NCBI GenBank assembly: GCA_034430175.1
Contig: DAOUFI010000021.1
Coordinates: forward strand, 13,737 to 77,736
Direction of reading: 5' to 3'
Source of the DNA: UBA6107 sp034430175
GTDB lineage: Bacteria; Chloroflexota; Anaerolineae; Anaerolineales; Anaerolineaceae
Length of the DNA: 64,000 bases
Shown: positions 1 through 8,062 of the stretch, one piece after another
Layout: each line of letters starts with the position of its first letter
Numbering within the stretch: the first letter of the stretch is position 1
Made by a program: the position numbers and the translations under genes
Notes under the pieces: generated by a model
What the model was told of the DNA's origin: nothing
What the model saw: only the letters and a program-made list of their open reading frames with translations
The model's database searches: none

Positions 1-1
1 A

Positions 2-2356
2 TGGTTGCCTGTGCGTGGAAACAATCGCCGTTCAGACTTGTTGCTTAAATTATTGGAGAAATGTGCACCAAGTCTGGATCAAAAACTAAGTAGCCAAATA
101 TCAATACAAACGTTGGAAGGCATTTGGAAAAATATTACAAAAGACCTTTCTTGGAAATACCATTTCTTATCTGAAACCCGTCCGGGACAGGGTTTGGTGT
201 ATCAAGCAAATCACGAAATGTGGACTATTGCACCAGTAGCTTCAGATCAATCGGTCTATCAATGTTCGCGTTGTAAAGCTCTTACCACACTCAATATTAA
301 AGGCTTATGTCCTAACTATAAGTGTGATGGGGTATTAAAGCCTGTTGATTTCGAATCTGAAACCTGGCGTGAAAACCATTACCGCCGATTGTATCAAACC
401 ATAAACCCAATTCCGTTATCGGCAGAAGAACATACCGCCCAATGGTCCGCTGATTCAGCTTTGGAAAAACAACAGAATTTTGTAAACGGCGAAATTAATA
501 TTTTGTCCTGCTCCACAACTTTTGAATTAGGCGTCGATGTGGGTGAATTGCAAGCTGTCCTTATGCGAAATATGCCTCCATCTACCGCTAATTATGTACA
601 ACGAGCAGGTCGCGCAGGTCGACGAACAGATTCTGCAGCATTTGCCATGACATTCGCTCAACGTAGATCACACGATTTATCTTATTACTCCAGGCCTGAA
701 AAGATGGTATCCGGAATGATCCGGCCACCAATGATTAGTCTGGAAAATGACAAAATAATTCGACGCCACATCCACTCTGTCCTTTTTGCAAGTTTCTTCC
801 GATGGGCTAAGGATAATTATGGAAATCTGTATAAGTCCAGTGGCGATTTCTTCTGTGAAAATGCGGGAAAAAGAAGCGGCACTGCTTTATTAAGAGAATA
901 TGTTCAAACTCACCCAAATGATATTCAAGAAGCTTTGAGCCGCTTATTACCTGAAACCGTAATTGGGATTTTTGATTTAGAAAATTGGGGGTGGGTCAAT
1001 AATCTTACAAGTATAAATGGTAATACCGACCCAACGCAAGAAGATCCAGTTATGGATCGTGCAGAAGCAGAAATAAATGGTGATCTGGAAGATATAGAAA
1101 AAGCGATTCAAGAAACATTGAATAGTGATTCTCGTTATAAATTTGCTCAAGCAGATCGATTGCGCCAAATGGAAGAAACTATCAGCAACAGAGATTTGTT
1201 GGGGTACCTCGGTTCTCACAATATCTTACCCAAGTACGGTTTTCCTACGGATGTGGTCGAACTGCGAACAAACCATCTTCATATCCCTGAGGCAAAACAG
1301 ATTGAACTACAACGCGATTTACGAATTGCGATCACTGAATTCGCTCCAGGTGCTGAGATTGTTGCAGCGAAACGAGTGTGGGTAAGTGGCGGGCTTTATA
1401 AACAACCTTCAAAGCAGTGGCCGGTATATTCCTATTCTATTTGCTCAAAGTGCAATGGCATTTTTACTACTTTAGGGAATGAAATTGATACTTGCCCAAG
1501 ATGTGGCGAAAATCTAAAGGGTGCCAAATCAAACCGGACTTTAAAGGAATTTATTGAACCGGAGTTCGGTTTTGTTGTGAAAAATCAAGAACCACGGGCA
1601 TCTGGGGAAAGTAGACCAATTCGGATCTATGGATCGAAAGTATATTTTGCAGAATATCGAATTCCTGGAAAAGAGGATTCGCCAACAAACGACCTTCAAC
1701 CGGTAGAAAACTTACATGCTTCGAAAATTAAGATCAGCCAAAGGTATTCAAGGTATGGCTGGTTGATAGTTGTTAATGAAGGAAAATCAAAGGAAGGCTT
1801 TCGAGTTTGTCGCTCTTGTGGTGCGGCGGAATCTGTTCCTCCTCCTTGGGAGAGAGTAAAGCAGAGTAAACCTGCTCCCCATAACAATCCCATTACAAAC
1901 CGGCAATGTAATGGTTTTCTGGAAACATATGCGTTAGGCCATAAATTTATGACGGATATATTGGAACTTCGGTTTGAAGGAATGCTTGCTAATCAAGCCG
2001 AAGAAAATACCTGGCGATCCATTCTATACGCATTGTTAGAGGGAGCCAGTGAATCATTGGGGATTCGACGTGAAGATTTGGACGGGACTCTTTATTATAA
2101 CCAGGGAAGTAAAATTCCCTCTTTAATCCTTTATGATGATGTACCAGGCGGGGCTGGTCATGTGAAACGCATATTGAATTATCTTCCAGATACGATACTG
2201 GCCGCCAGGGAAAGGGTAAGCCTTGATTGCTGCGGTCCTGAAACAAGTTGCACAGAATGTTTAAGGAACTATCGAAATCAACCATATCATGAAGAGTTGA
2301 AGAGAGGATTGGCAAAAAGTTTCTTAGAAGAACTTGTCCAATCTTTTAACCTTTGA
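2..2356 (+). CDS. Helicase C-terminal domain plus DUF1998 protein, 5' partial
   Basis: The reading frame is open to the window edge, so the N-terminal ATPase half is missing; a TTG at position 5 is not a credible start. The visible part begins inside a superfamily 2 helicase. Around residues 170-215 it has the motif V/VI-like segment ending in QRAGRAGR, typical of the RecA-like C lobe with its arginine finger. A first Cys-rich zinc knuckle (CSRC, CPNYKC) lies near residue 90 and a second (CSKC, CPRC) near residue 480. The C-terminus has a DUF1998/MZB-type cluster (CC..TSCTECLRNY). Such proteins act in DNA repair (MrfA-like) or in phage-defence islands. The neighbouring accessory genes suggest defence, but no DISARM partner (methylase, DrmC) is visible here, so a named system cannot be assigned. 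Confidence 0.8.
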   Translation, partial: WLPVRGNNRRSDLLLKLLEKCAPSLDQKLSSQISIQTLEGIWKNITKDLSWKYHFLSETRPGQGLVYQANHEMWTIAPVASDQSVYQCSRCKALTTLNIKGLCPNYKCDGVLKPVDFESETWRENHYRRLYQTINPIPLSAEEHTAQWSADSALEKQQNFVNGEINILSCSTTFELGVDVGELQAVLMRNMPPSTANYVQRAGRAGRRTDSAAFAMTFAQRRSHDLSYYSRPEKMVSGMIRPPMISLENDKIIRRHIHSVLFASFFRWAKDNYGNLYKSSGDFFCENAGKRSGTALLREYVQTHPNDIQEALSRLLPETVIGIFDLENWGWVNNLTSINGNTDPTQEDPVMDRAEAEINGDLEDIEKAIQETLNSDSRYKFAQADRLRQMEETISNRDLLGYLGSHNILPKYGFPTDVVELRTNHLHIPEAKQIELQRDLRIAITEFAPGAEIVAAKRVWVSGGLYKQPSKQWPVYSYSICSKCNGIFTTLGNEIDTCPRCGENLKGAKSNRTLKEFIEPEFGFVVKNQEPRASGESRPIRIYGSKVYFAEYRIPGKEDSPTNDLQPVENLHASKIKISQRYSRYGWLIVVNEGKSKEGFRVCRSCGAAESVPPPWERVKQSKPAPHNNPITNRQCNGFLETYALGHKFMTDILELRFEGMLANQAEENTWRSILYALLEGASESLGIRREDLDGTLYYNQGSKIPSLILYDDVPGGAGHVKRILNYLPDTILAARERVSLDCCGPETSCTECLRNYRNQPYHEELKRGLAKSFLEELVQSFNL

Positions 2357-2418
2357 TAATTCGCGATTAGAGTTTTTTCCTATTGAGTATATGGATAAGT
2401 AACACTTTATCTGGACAA

Positions 2419-2470
2419 GGAATAACCAACAAAAGGCGCATAAGAAGAGCCACACATTGTTGGTTATTCC
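2419..2470. terminator. Inverted repeat between convergent genes
   Basis: A perfect 13-bp inverted repeat (GGAATAACCAACA at 2419-2431, its complement at 2458-2470) has a 26-nt loop. It lies just after the helicase gene and touches the stop codon of the minus-strand membrane protein. It could be a bidirectional terminator, but it lacks a clear T-tract. Confidence 0.5.
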
Positions 2471-2910
2471 ACTGCCCTGAACTGACATCCAACACTGGTT
2501 GCCTTCCCTAACATTGTCCATGATAACCGTTCGACCACACCCCACCAGATCCCAGGAACATCATACCATTTCGCACCATTTACGTCCTTTGGGATATCGG
2601 GATCGGGAGCAACCATCTTGGCCAATGTGCCATCTGGATTGATCGCCACCACCGTGTACACCACACTATAGATCGGTCCAAGCGTTGCCAGTGAAAGTAT
2701 CATCCCCCATCCACATCTCGACGGTTCAACTGTTTTAGCGGCATCGATTCTATCCTTCATGAAATCAAAATATGTCATCCCCTGAGGAGCGTCTCTAACT
2801 AACATAGGTTGATTCCCTTTGTACCCAATAAATACTAGGCTAGCAAAGACAAGGATCACAGTTGTATTCCAAATCAATTTCCAAACCAGATGAAATAATC
2901 CAGCAATCAT
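2464..2910 (-). CDS. Small membrane protein of unknown function
   Basis: The product is 148 residues and is not recognised. It has a hydrophobic N-terminal segment (about residues 5-30), a soluble loop, and a second hydrophobic stretch around residues 70-90 (LSLATLGPIYSVVYTVVAI). It therefore probably sits in the membrane with a short extracytoplasmic or cytoplasmic tail. The start ATG has an AGGGAT ribosome site. It lies 8 bp behind a ribbon-helix-helix regulator gene on the same strand, so the two are probably co-transcribed from the promoter at about 3166-3194. Nothing in the sequence points to a function; the setting is an accessory island. Confidence 0.6.
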   Translation of the reverse strand: MIAGLFHLVWKLIWNTTVILVFASLVFIGYKGNQPMLVRDAPQGMTYFDFMKDRIDAAKTVEPSRCGWGMILSLATLGPIYSVVYTVVAINPDGTLAKMVAPDPDIPKDVNGAKWYDVPGIWWGVVERLSWTMLGKATSVGCQFRAVE

Positions 2911-2918
2911 CTTTATCC

Positions 2919-3140
2919 CTATTGCTTTCCAACATTGTAGTTGTCTTCAGGTTTTTGACCTTCGCTAATCATCATATTTTTATATCGGATCTCTTCCCGA
3001 TACATACGATCAATAGAAACCTCGACCACATCCCCTTCACTGCGTCCCATATTTCCGGAAAGATCTTTCAATTGACGAACACATTCAACACTCAGTCGAA
3101 ACGAGCGAACTGCTTTGGTGGATGAGTTTTTTATTGGCAT
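2919..3140 (-). CDS. Ribbon-helix-helix (Arc/CopG-like) regulator
   Basis: The product is 73 residues. The N-terminal part (about residues 10-50) has the pattern of a short beta strand (RSFRLSVEC) followed by two helices, as in Arc/MetJ/CopG DNA-binding dimers. The C-terminal tail is polar. A strong AAAGGAG site precedes the ATG. Upstream, a perfect palindrome overlaps the predicted promoter, which suggests autoregulation. It leads a two-gene operon with a small membrane protein. The family call rests on pattern alone, so confidence is moderate. Confidence 0.6.
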   Translation of the reverse strand: MPIKNSSTKAVRSFRLSVECVRQLKDLSGNMGRSEGDVVEVSIDRMYREEIRYKNMMISEGQKPEDNYNVGKQ

Positions 3141-3165
3141 GTCTTTAAGCTCCTTTGATTGCCAT

Positions 3166-3194
3166 ATTGTAATACTATTGTATTACTTTTTCAA
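3166..3194 (-). promoter_or_regulatory. Promoter with overlapping palindromic operator
   Basis: On the minus strand TTGAAA (3189-3194), a 17-bp spacer and TACAAT (3166-3171) form a sigma70-like promoter. The palindrome GTAATAC-TATT-GTATTAC at 3169-3186 overlaps the -10 element and spacer. This is the expected place for autorepression by the ribbon-helix-helix protein encoded just downstream. Confidence 0.65.
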
Positions 3195-3229
3195 TCATTT
3201 TATTTCAAGAATTTCTTTCAAGCCAACCT

Positions 3230-3307
3230 GTTCCCCCTTCACAAACCGTTCCCCCTTAAGACGCTAGGGGAACGACCTGGAGAGAACGACCGGCCAGATC
3301 GTTCCCC
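3230..3307. repeat. Compound inverted repeat (copy A)
   Basis: This segment holds two direct copies of GTTCCCCCTT (3230-3239, 3248-3257) and nested hairpins. GTTCCCC at 3248-3254 pairs with GGGGAAC at 3267-3273. GGGGAACGA at 3267-3275 can instead pair with TCGTTCCCC at 3299-3307. A 28-bp unit at 3248-3275 recurs at 3930-3957 with 25 of 28 identical bases, on the far side of the phosphoesterase gene. Confidence 0.7.
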
Positions 3308-3362
3308 TTTCGATTAAAACGGATTGATGTTTATAATATGATTTACTACTTCGCATCAAAGG

Positions 3363-3860
3363 ATGGCTCCCGACAACACGCTCGAAATTACTCCCGACAC
3401 TTGGATTATTTCCGATACACATTTCTTCCACGTCAATGTTGGAAGATACTGCAATCGACTTGATAACTGGCAAAAACTGATTATCAAAAACTGGAATGAT
3501 CGAATTTCCCCAGAGGAAATCGTTCTTCATTTGGGTGATTTTTCATTTGGGAAGAAAAGCAATTTTGATGTTCTAACTGAATTGTTGAATGGAAAAATGT
3601 TATTGATCCGCGGTAATCACGACCGTCTGAGCAGAACCAGGTATGAGGCTCGCGGTGTGAACATTTGTAATGCTCCAATTCAATTTAAGTTTAGTGACCG
3701 CATAAAGGTTATCTTTTCACATCGACTGATTGTTCCTCTAGAAGATGGCTGGATTAATCTTCACGGTCATATTCATAATAGTCCTCCCCCTCCTGAAGGC
3801 TCTACGCTTGGACCTAACCATATCAACATGAGTATCGAAGTTCGGGATTATCGACCCTGA
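3363..3860 (+). CDS. Calcineurin-like metallophosphoesterase
   Basis: This is a compact 165-residue phosphoesterase with the complete dimetal motif set in order: ISDTHF (near residue 18), LGDFSF, RGNHDR, a lone SHR histidine, and HGHIH. It probably hydrolyses phosphodiester or phosphomonoester bonds in the cytoplasm; the substrate is unknown. Proteins of this size and motif spacing are common in phages and genomic islands. No good ribosome site precedes the ATG (AAAGG directly abuts it), so the true start could differ. The gene stands alone, flanked on both sides by near-identical palindromic repeats, which suggests it moved as a cassette. Confidence 0.85.
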   Translation: MAPDNTLEITPDTWIISDTHFFHVNVGRYCNRLDNWQKLIIKNWNDRISPEEIVLHLGDFSFGKKSNFDVLTELLNGKMLLIRGNHDRLSRTRYEARGVNICNAPIQFKFSDRIKVIFSHRLIVPLEDGWINLHGHIHNSPPPPEGSTLGPNHINMSIEVRDYRP

Positions 3861-3929
3861 CGGTTGGGCGAGATTATTGACCTGACACAATAACCGCCTA
3901 CTGGGAACGAAGTTTCACCCCGTTACACT

Positions 3930-3957
3930 GTTCTCCCTTAAGACTCTAGGGGATCGA
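3930..3957. repeat. Palindromic repeat (copy B)
   Basis: A 28-bp element matches the unit at 3248-3275 except at three positions. It keeps the central CTTAAGAC and CTAGGGG blocks but has a weaker stem. Together the two copies bracket the phosphoesterase gene as direct repeats. Confidence 0.65.
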
Positions 3958-3995
3958 AGTCGGAAGAACAATGTGCCACACCGTTCTCCGCTGTA

Positions 3996-4407
3996 ATGGA
4001 GAAATTTGTCGCACAAAAAAAGCATGTGATTTGTTTGTGCCAAAGAATAGCTAATTCACAATCGATTGGTCGAAAAATTTTATCCAAACAATGCGAAATT
4101 TATAATGTTGCCCTCGAAAAAAATGGTCAATTCCCAGCTTTTCTTCTTAAGTTGATATTTCCTACCTCACCATCATAAAGAACGCTTTAGAAACCATCCA
4201 GGTCAATCAACGTCAGCGGCAGGGTCTGCGTCACCGTCTGCGGCGTGTCAGCATGGCGTCTGCGTCACGTCAGTAAGGACGCAGACAGTGTTATTTTCTG
4301 ATTATCATTAGTGAGGTTTTTCTGGATAAGAGTAAAATGACTTTATGCAAAAAGAGGGTGGCTTCGTTTTAAACTCCAAAGACGATCTCTTTTAAGTAAA
4401 ATTGCCG
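3996..4407. other. Intergenic stretch, no supported gene
   Basis: A 60-codon open frame at 3996-4178 shows no ribosome site or recognisable domain, and I do not call it. The remainder holds GTCTGCGTCAC twice (4224-4234, 4258-4268) and a 9-bp hairpin described separately. Confidence 0.5.
4258..4295 (+). terminator. Hairpin with T-rich tail
   Basis: GTCTGCGTC (4258-4266) and GACGCAGAC (4278-4286) form a 9-bp stem with an 11-nt loop, followed by a T-rich run. It could be a terminator, although no gene clearly reads into it. Confidence 0.4.
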
Positions 4408-4443
4408 GTTTACAAAATTAGTTAGTAATGCTATTATGTAAAC
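4408..4443 (+). promoter_or_regulatory. Promoter with flanking inverted repeat (probable autoregulatory operator)
   Basis: TTTACA (4409-4414), a 17-bp spacer and TATTAT (4432-4437) form a promoter for the XRE gene. The inverted repeat GTTTACA (4408-4414) and TGTAAAC (4437-4443) embraces both elements, as expected for autorepression by the encoded helix-turn-helix protein. Confidence 0.65.
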
Positions 4444-4465
4444 TGAAAGAGAAAAGGAGATGACC

Positions 4466-5518
4466 ATGACCATCGGAGGGCGTATCAAACAGGCTCGGAA
4501 ATCGGGCAATTATTCCTTGCGAAAACTGGCGGATGAAATTGGGGTCAGCGCAATGGCGATCTCAAAATATGAGCGGGACCAGGATGTGCCCAGCTCTGGT
4601 GTTTTGCTGCGGCTGTCCCAGGCGTTGAAGGTCAAGGTAGATTTCTTCTTTCGCCCGAGCACGGTCTCCGTTCAACTTCAAGCCTATCGAAAACACGCTG
4701 TACTGGGCGTCAAAGAACAGGAAGCCATCCAGATGCGCATCCAGGACTGGGTGGAGCGTTATCTTGAGGTTGAAAGTCTTTTCCCTGAAGAACAACATGC
4801 GGCTAACCTCCCCCTGCGCAAAGTGATCTCACTGGATGAGATTGAAATCGCAGCCCTAGAATTACGCGACCACTGGAATCTGGGTTATGATGCAATTGAA
4901 AATCTGGTCCAGTTGTTGGAGGACCGGGGAATCAAGGTTGGGATCATCTCCGGTTTCGAACATTTTGACGCTTGCACTTTCAAGGCAGATGGCGATCCGG
5001 TCATTGTAACCAAAGGCGAATTATCAGGCGACCGGCAGCGATTCAATTTGGGGCATGAATTAGGTCACCTGATCCTGGATATTCAGGGCGACCTCAATCC
5101 AGAACAGGCAGCCAATCGGTTTGTCGGGGCTTTCCTCGTGCCGGCAGCAACGGCTCGCTTTGAACTGGGCACCAATCGAACGGATCTGAACATTAACGAG
5201 CTACACATGCTTAAGCATAAATATGGTTTGAGTATGCAGGCCTGGATTTACCGGGCCAAGGACCTTTCCATTATTTCTGAAAACACCGCGGTGCGTTTAT
5301 TCCAGCAGTTTCGCGTCAATGCTTGGCATCGCCAGGAACCAGGAAAACCTTATCCATCTGAAACGCCCATTCGGATGGAACGGTTAATTTATCGCGCTTT
5401 GGCTGAGGATTTGATCTCACGGTCCAGGGCACAGGAATTGCTAGGCAAGCCATTACAACTAGGGTGGGAGATGGAGGCACTGCAGCACAATGATCTTGCC
5501 ATCCGTTCTGGTTACTGA
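4466..5518 (+). CDS. XRE-family regulator with ImmA/IrrE metallopeptidase domain
   Basis: The N-terminus (about residues 3-60) is an XRE helix-turn-helix (IKQARKSGNYSLRKLADEIG... AISKYERD). The centre and C-terminus form an ImmA/IrrE-type zinc peptidase with the HELGH motif near residue 200 and a downstream glutamate in NPEQAANRF. Such proteins (COG2856) cleave or sense repressors and often act as the antitoxin-like half of stress modules. I place the start at 4466 because AAGGAG at 4454-4459 abuts the first ATG (4460) but lies 6 nt from the second. The gene overlaps the following PIN-domain gene by 29 bp, indicating one operon. The upstream inverted repeat suggests autoregulation. Confidence 0.88.
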   Translation: MTIGGRIKQARKSGNYSLRKLADEIGVSAMAISKYERDQDVPSSGVLLRLSQALKVKVDFFFRPSTVSVQLQAYRKHAVLGVKEQEAIQMRIQDWVERYLEVESLFPEEQHAANLPLRKVISLDEIEIAALELRDHWNLGYDAIENLVQLLEDRGIKVGIISGFEHFDACTFKADGDPVIVTKGELSGDRQRFNLGHELGHLILDIQGDLNPEQAANRFVGAFLVPAATARFELGTNRTDLNINELHMLKHKYGLSMQAWIYRAKDLSIISENTAVRLFQQFRVNAWHRQEPGKPYPSETPIRMERLIYRALAEDLISRSRAQELLGKPLQLGWEMEALQHNDLAIRSGY

Positions 5519-5984
5519 CACAAATATTTGGATCGACCTCGAGAACGGCAAGATTCTAGCCGAAGTTTTCCGTCTTCCATACCAATTCTTCACCACTGAT
5601 TTTGCGGTCGGAGAATTTACCCATCCTGGGTGGGCACACCTTCACGATCTGGGGTTGCAAGCTTATGGTCTTGAACCTGAATATGTGCTCGAATTAGTCC
5701 GGTTAAGGCAAATCCATCGTCAATTGTCAGCCATCGACCTGGCTGCTTTATTGCTTGCCAGGGCATTGGATGCAAGTTTGGTGACCGGCGACAGAAGACT
5801 TAATGAACTTGCCAAAGCGCAGGGGGTACCGGTCCACGGGGTGCTATGGATATTGGATGAAATGGTGATTCACCATGTTCTTACAGAAAACCAGGCAGCT
5901 ATTGCCCTCCGGGAAATACTCGATCAAGGGGCAAGGCTGCCAGATGGTGAATGTCAAAAGCGTTTTGATCGTTGGTCATTTTGA
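5490..5984 (+). CDS. PIN-domain protein (probable toxin ribonuclease)
   Basis: The product is 164 residues with the four acidic residues of a PIN-fold nuclease in the right order: D10 in VTDTNIWID, E42 in VGEF, D83 in AIDLAALLLA, and D101 in VTGDRRL. PIN toxins cut tRNA or rRNA in the cytoplasm. The gene begins inside the 3' end of the XRE-ImmA gene, so translation is coupled and the two probably form a toxin-antitoxin-like pair. XRE-COG2856 genes beside PIN genes are a known comparative-genomics pattern, but toxicity here is inferred. Confidence 0.8.
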   Translation: MILPSVLVTDTNIWIDLENGKILAEVFRLPYQFFTTDFAVGEFTHPGWAHLHDLGLQAYGLEPEYVLELVRLRQIHRQLSAIDLAALLLARALDASLVTGDRRLNELAKAQGVPVHGVLWILDEMVIHHVLTENQAAIALREILDQGARLPDGECQKRFDRWSF

Positions 5985-6001
5985 CCAGAAAGCAGATTCT
6001 A

Positions 6002-6994
6002 ATGAGTAAACTGAACATTTGGATAGATGAAAAAAATACTAATTACAAATCTGACTTAATTCAACAGTATTGGGAGTATCAGAAATTACAATTTCCAGAT
6101 TGGAAGAATATTTTGGAAAGACCATTTGCTCAAGATGGTAGACCTCCAGTTTTTATTGTTCAGGAAGCCTATAAGAATATCATTATTAACCCTAATGCAA
6201 ACGAACAGGAAAATGCTGCTCTGCTTCAGCTTATTCCAGAAGGTGAGCATCATAAGTGGTTTCGCAGCATGAACAGTTCCCAAGCATTGGCTCTTAGTAT
6301 TTTAGGAAATCTGGCCATATACAACTCCCTGGATTGCTTATCTACATTACTGGATGATGAAGGGGATAGTCTATTTGGTTCGGCAAAAATTTCCTCAAAT
6401 AACTTTTCAATGGAACACAAAATCAATTATCTTGGAGAGCGCCGTCGAACTAGCCTAGATGGTTACATTTCTGGAAATTACCGGGTTGCTATTGAATGTA
6501 AATTTACAGAATCGGAAGTGGGAACTTGTTCACGTCCACGATTGACTCATGCAGATTCAAATTACGAAAGCGAACTTTGTGATGGGTCATATTCACAACA
6601 AAGAAGGAGGAACGAACGATGCTCGTTAACCGAAATTGGAGTTTTATATTGGAAATATATTCCAACTTTTTTTCGAATTAGGAATGATGTCGATTTGGAT
6701 CCTTGCCCGGTAAACAAGAATTATCAATTGATACGGAATATCCTGGCAATAGGCGTGAATGAAGATGGATCTGTTTCTGATGACAATAACCATGCATTAC
6801 TGATTTATGATGAAAGGAACCCAGCATTCATGAAAGGTGGTAATGGTTTCAAATCATATATTGAAATGAGAGCAGCTCTCAAACGACCAAATATGCTACG
6901 GAAATGTAGTTGGCAAAAAATAACGCATTGCATTCGCAGTAATAAAGTACTCCCTTGGTTGACAGAACAGCTTTCTGCTAAATATGGTTTGTAA
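6002..6994 (+). CDS. Putative PD-(D/E)XK endonuclease (PGN_0703-like)
   Basis: The product is 330 residues from the ATG at 6002; an in-frame TTG 30 bp upstream overlaps the PIN gene and is less likely. The middle has LDGYISGN, then VAIECKFTESE, matching the D...ExK core of restriction-endonuclease folds (D about 153, E165, K167). Conserved Cys residues follow in GTCSRPRL and ELCDGSY, a layout I associate with the PGN_0703 family of putative restriction endonucleases. It follows the PIN gene by 17 bp and may be in the same operon. The substrate is unknown and no methyltransferase is nearby. The nuclease fold is likely; the family name is less certain. Confidence 0.6.
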   Translation: MSKLNIWIDEKNTNYKSDLIQQYWEYQKLQFPDWKNILERPFAQDGRPPVFIVQEAYKNIIINPNANEQENAALLQLIPEGEHHKWFRSMNSSQALALSILGNLAIYNSLDCLSTLLDDEGDSLFGSAKISSNNFSMEHKINYLGERRRTSLDGYISGNYRVAIECKFTESEVGTCSRPRLTHADSNYESELCDGSYSQQRRRNERCSLTEIGVLYWKYIPTFFRIRNDVDLDPCPVNKNYQLIRNILAIGVNEDGSVSDDNNHALLIYDERNPAFMKGGNGFKSYIEMRAALKRPNMLRKCSWQKITHCIRSNKVLPWLTEQLSAKYGL

Positions 6995-7461
6995 TATTCT
7001 TGAGCTTTTTATCAACCAAATAGCTTCAGACAGAAAAAGATTCAAACGACTTTGAATTGAAAAGATTATTCCAGTTTTATAAATAATTCTTCGAAAAGAG
7101 GACATCGACTATCCTGGTTCTCGAACCACTATCTATTGATTTGTAACCCGTCATTTTTAAGCCAAAACTGACGCATTACGAAATTGAAGTGGAACAGAAA
7201 TGAAAATTATATGGAAAATGCTACATCGTTTCATTAATTGCAATGCGATCCAATGAATGGTTTCTCATTTTGTGGATAGAGTGATGTATCCAAAGGTCGC
7301 CTTCTCTTGCTTCACTGGCTGGTACATTAAGGTGCAATTAAGGTGCAAATGAGGTACCAAACAGTGGATTAAATCGACGTGGGAGACATTTTCACCCACA
7401 CATGTGGGATTCTGTAGACGTTATATCCCCACATATACGGTGTAGAACTTGTGTTCTAGCT
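6995..7461. other. Intergenic stretch, no gene seen
   Basis: AT-rich DNA with no open frame supported by a ribosome site and no recognisable RNA. It leads into the tRNA-relic cluster and is probably the end of the accessory island. Confidence 0.5.
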
Positions 7462-7506
7462 CTTCGAATCAGTAGGTTGGGAGTTCGAGCCTCCCCGGGG
7501 GCGCCA
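7462..7506 (+). pseudogene. 3' half of a tRNA-Arg (anticodon TCG), no 5' half
   Basis: The segment reads as an anticodon loop CTTCGAA (7462-7468), 3' anticodon stem TCAGT, variable loop AGGTT, a perfect T-arm GGGAG/TTCGAGC/CTCCC (7479-7495), 3' acceptor strand CGGGGGC, discriminator G and encoded CCA. The expected 5' acceptor (GCCCCCG), D-arm and 5' anticodon stem are absent upstream. Half tRNAs of this kind are left at the ends of elements that integrate into tRNA genes, so it probably marks an att site. Confidence 0.7.
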
Positions 7507-7792
7507 ATATTTAACTCTGTTAGGTTGGGAGTCCCCAACGGGGATAATAACTCGAGCCTCCCCGCCCTTACAGGGGGCTGCGCACGGGGCGCTATTAATT
7601 AACATCTGACTTCAAATCCCCATTAAGGGGACAATGTCAGTAGGTTGGGAGTCCCCTACGGGGGGAAATAATTCGAGACTCCCCTCCCTTGCAGGGGGTT
7701 GCGCACGAGGCCGTCAATATTTAACTCTGTCAGGTTGGGATTCCCCTACGGGGAGAATAATTCGAGACTCCCCGGAGGCGCCAAATATTAAT
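7505..7792 (+). repeat. Three degenerate tRNA T-arm repeats with hairpin insertions
   Basis: Three further copies of the AGGTTGGGAG...TCGAG(C/A)CTCCCC segment begin near 7522, 7642 and 7732. Each has an insertion inside the T-loop carrying a mini hairpin (CCCC-AA or TA-CGGGG plus an A-rich tail). Two have a second insertion after CTCCCC (CCCTT.CAGGGGG.TGCGCAC). Two copies share the lead sequence CAATATTTAACTCTGT. The spacing and degeneracy do not fit a CRISPR array. Confidence 0.65.
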
Positions 7793-8062
7793 TGATAGGA
7801 ATTAGTGCATGGAGATTAAAATTTTAGAATGCAAGAACTCTTTCAATGTACGCTTTGTTGGCTTAATACATCTCGCAGACCCCTCGTTTAGAACTTTCGG
7901 GCTGCAAAACCCGCAACTTGGAAGACCACACTTGTAAAAGCAACGAGTGTAGGAAGACCGCAACGATCTCCAACCTGTTTCCCTTTTTGCTCCGAAATCC
8001 CGACTCGGAATGGATTAAAATAAAGGGACGATGAACCTATCTCACTTTCGGGATGGAAGCGC
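7793..8062. other. Intergenic stretch upstream of the hydroxylase gene
   Basis: About 270 bp with no supported gene. It must contain the promoter of the downstream gene, but I find no convincing -35/-10 pair. An imperfect inverted repeat (CACTTGT and ACGAGTG) lies near 7928-7949. Confidence 0.4.

Noticed and set aside
3996..4178. A 60-codon open frame between the phosphoesterase and XRE genes.
   Set aside because: No ribosome site, no recognisable domain, and it overlaps repeat-rich noncoding DNA.
2..6994. Calling the left island a DISARM system.
   Set aside because: Only a helicase/DUF1998 protein is visible; no methyltransferase or phospholipase-D-like partner is present.
7402..7792. Possible CRISPR array or a small protein gene in the repeat region.
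   Set aside because: Repeats are few, unevenly spaced and clearly related to a tRNA T-arm; the open frame runs through these repeats.
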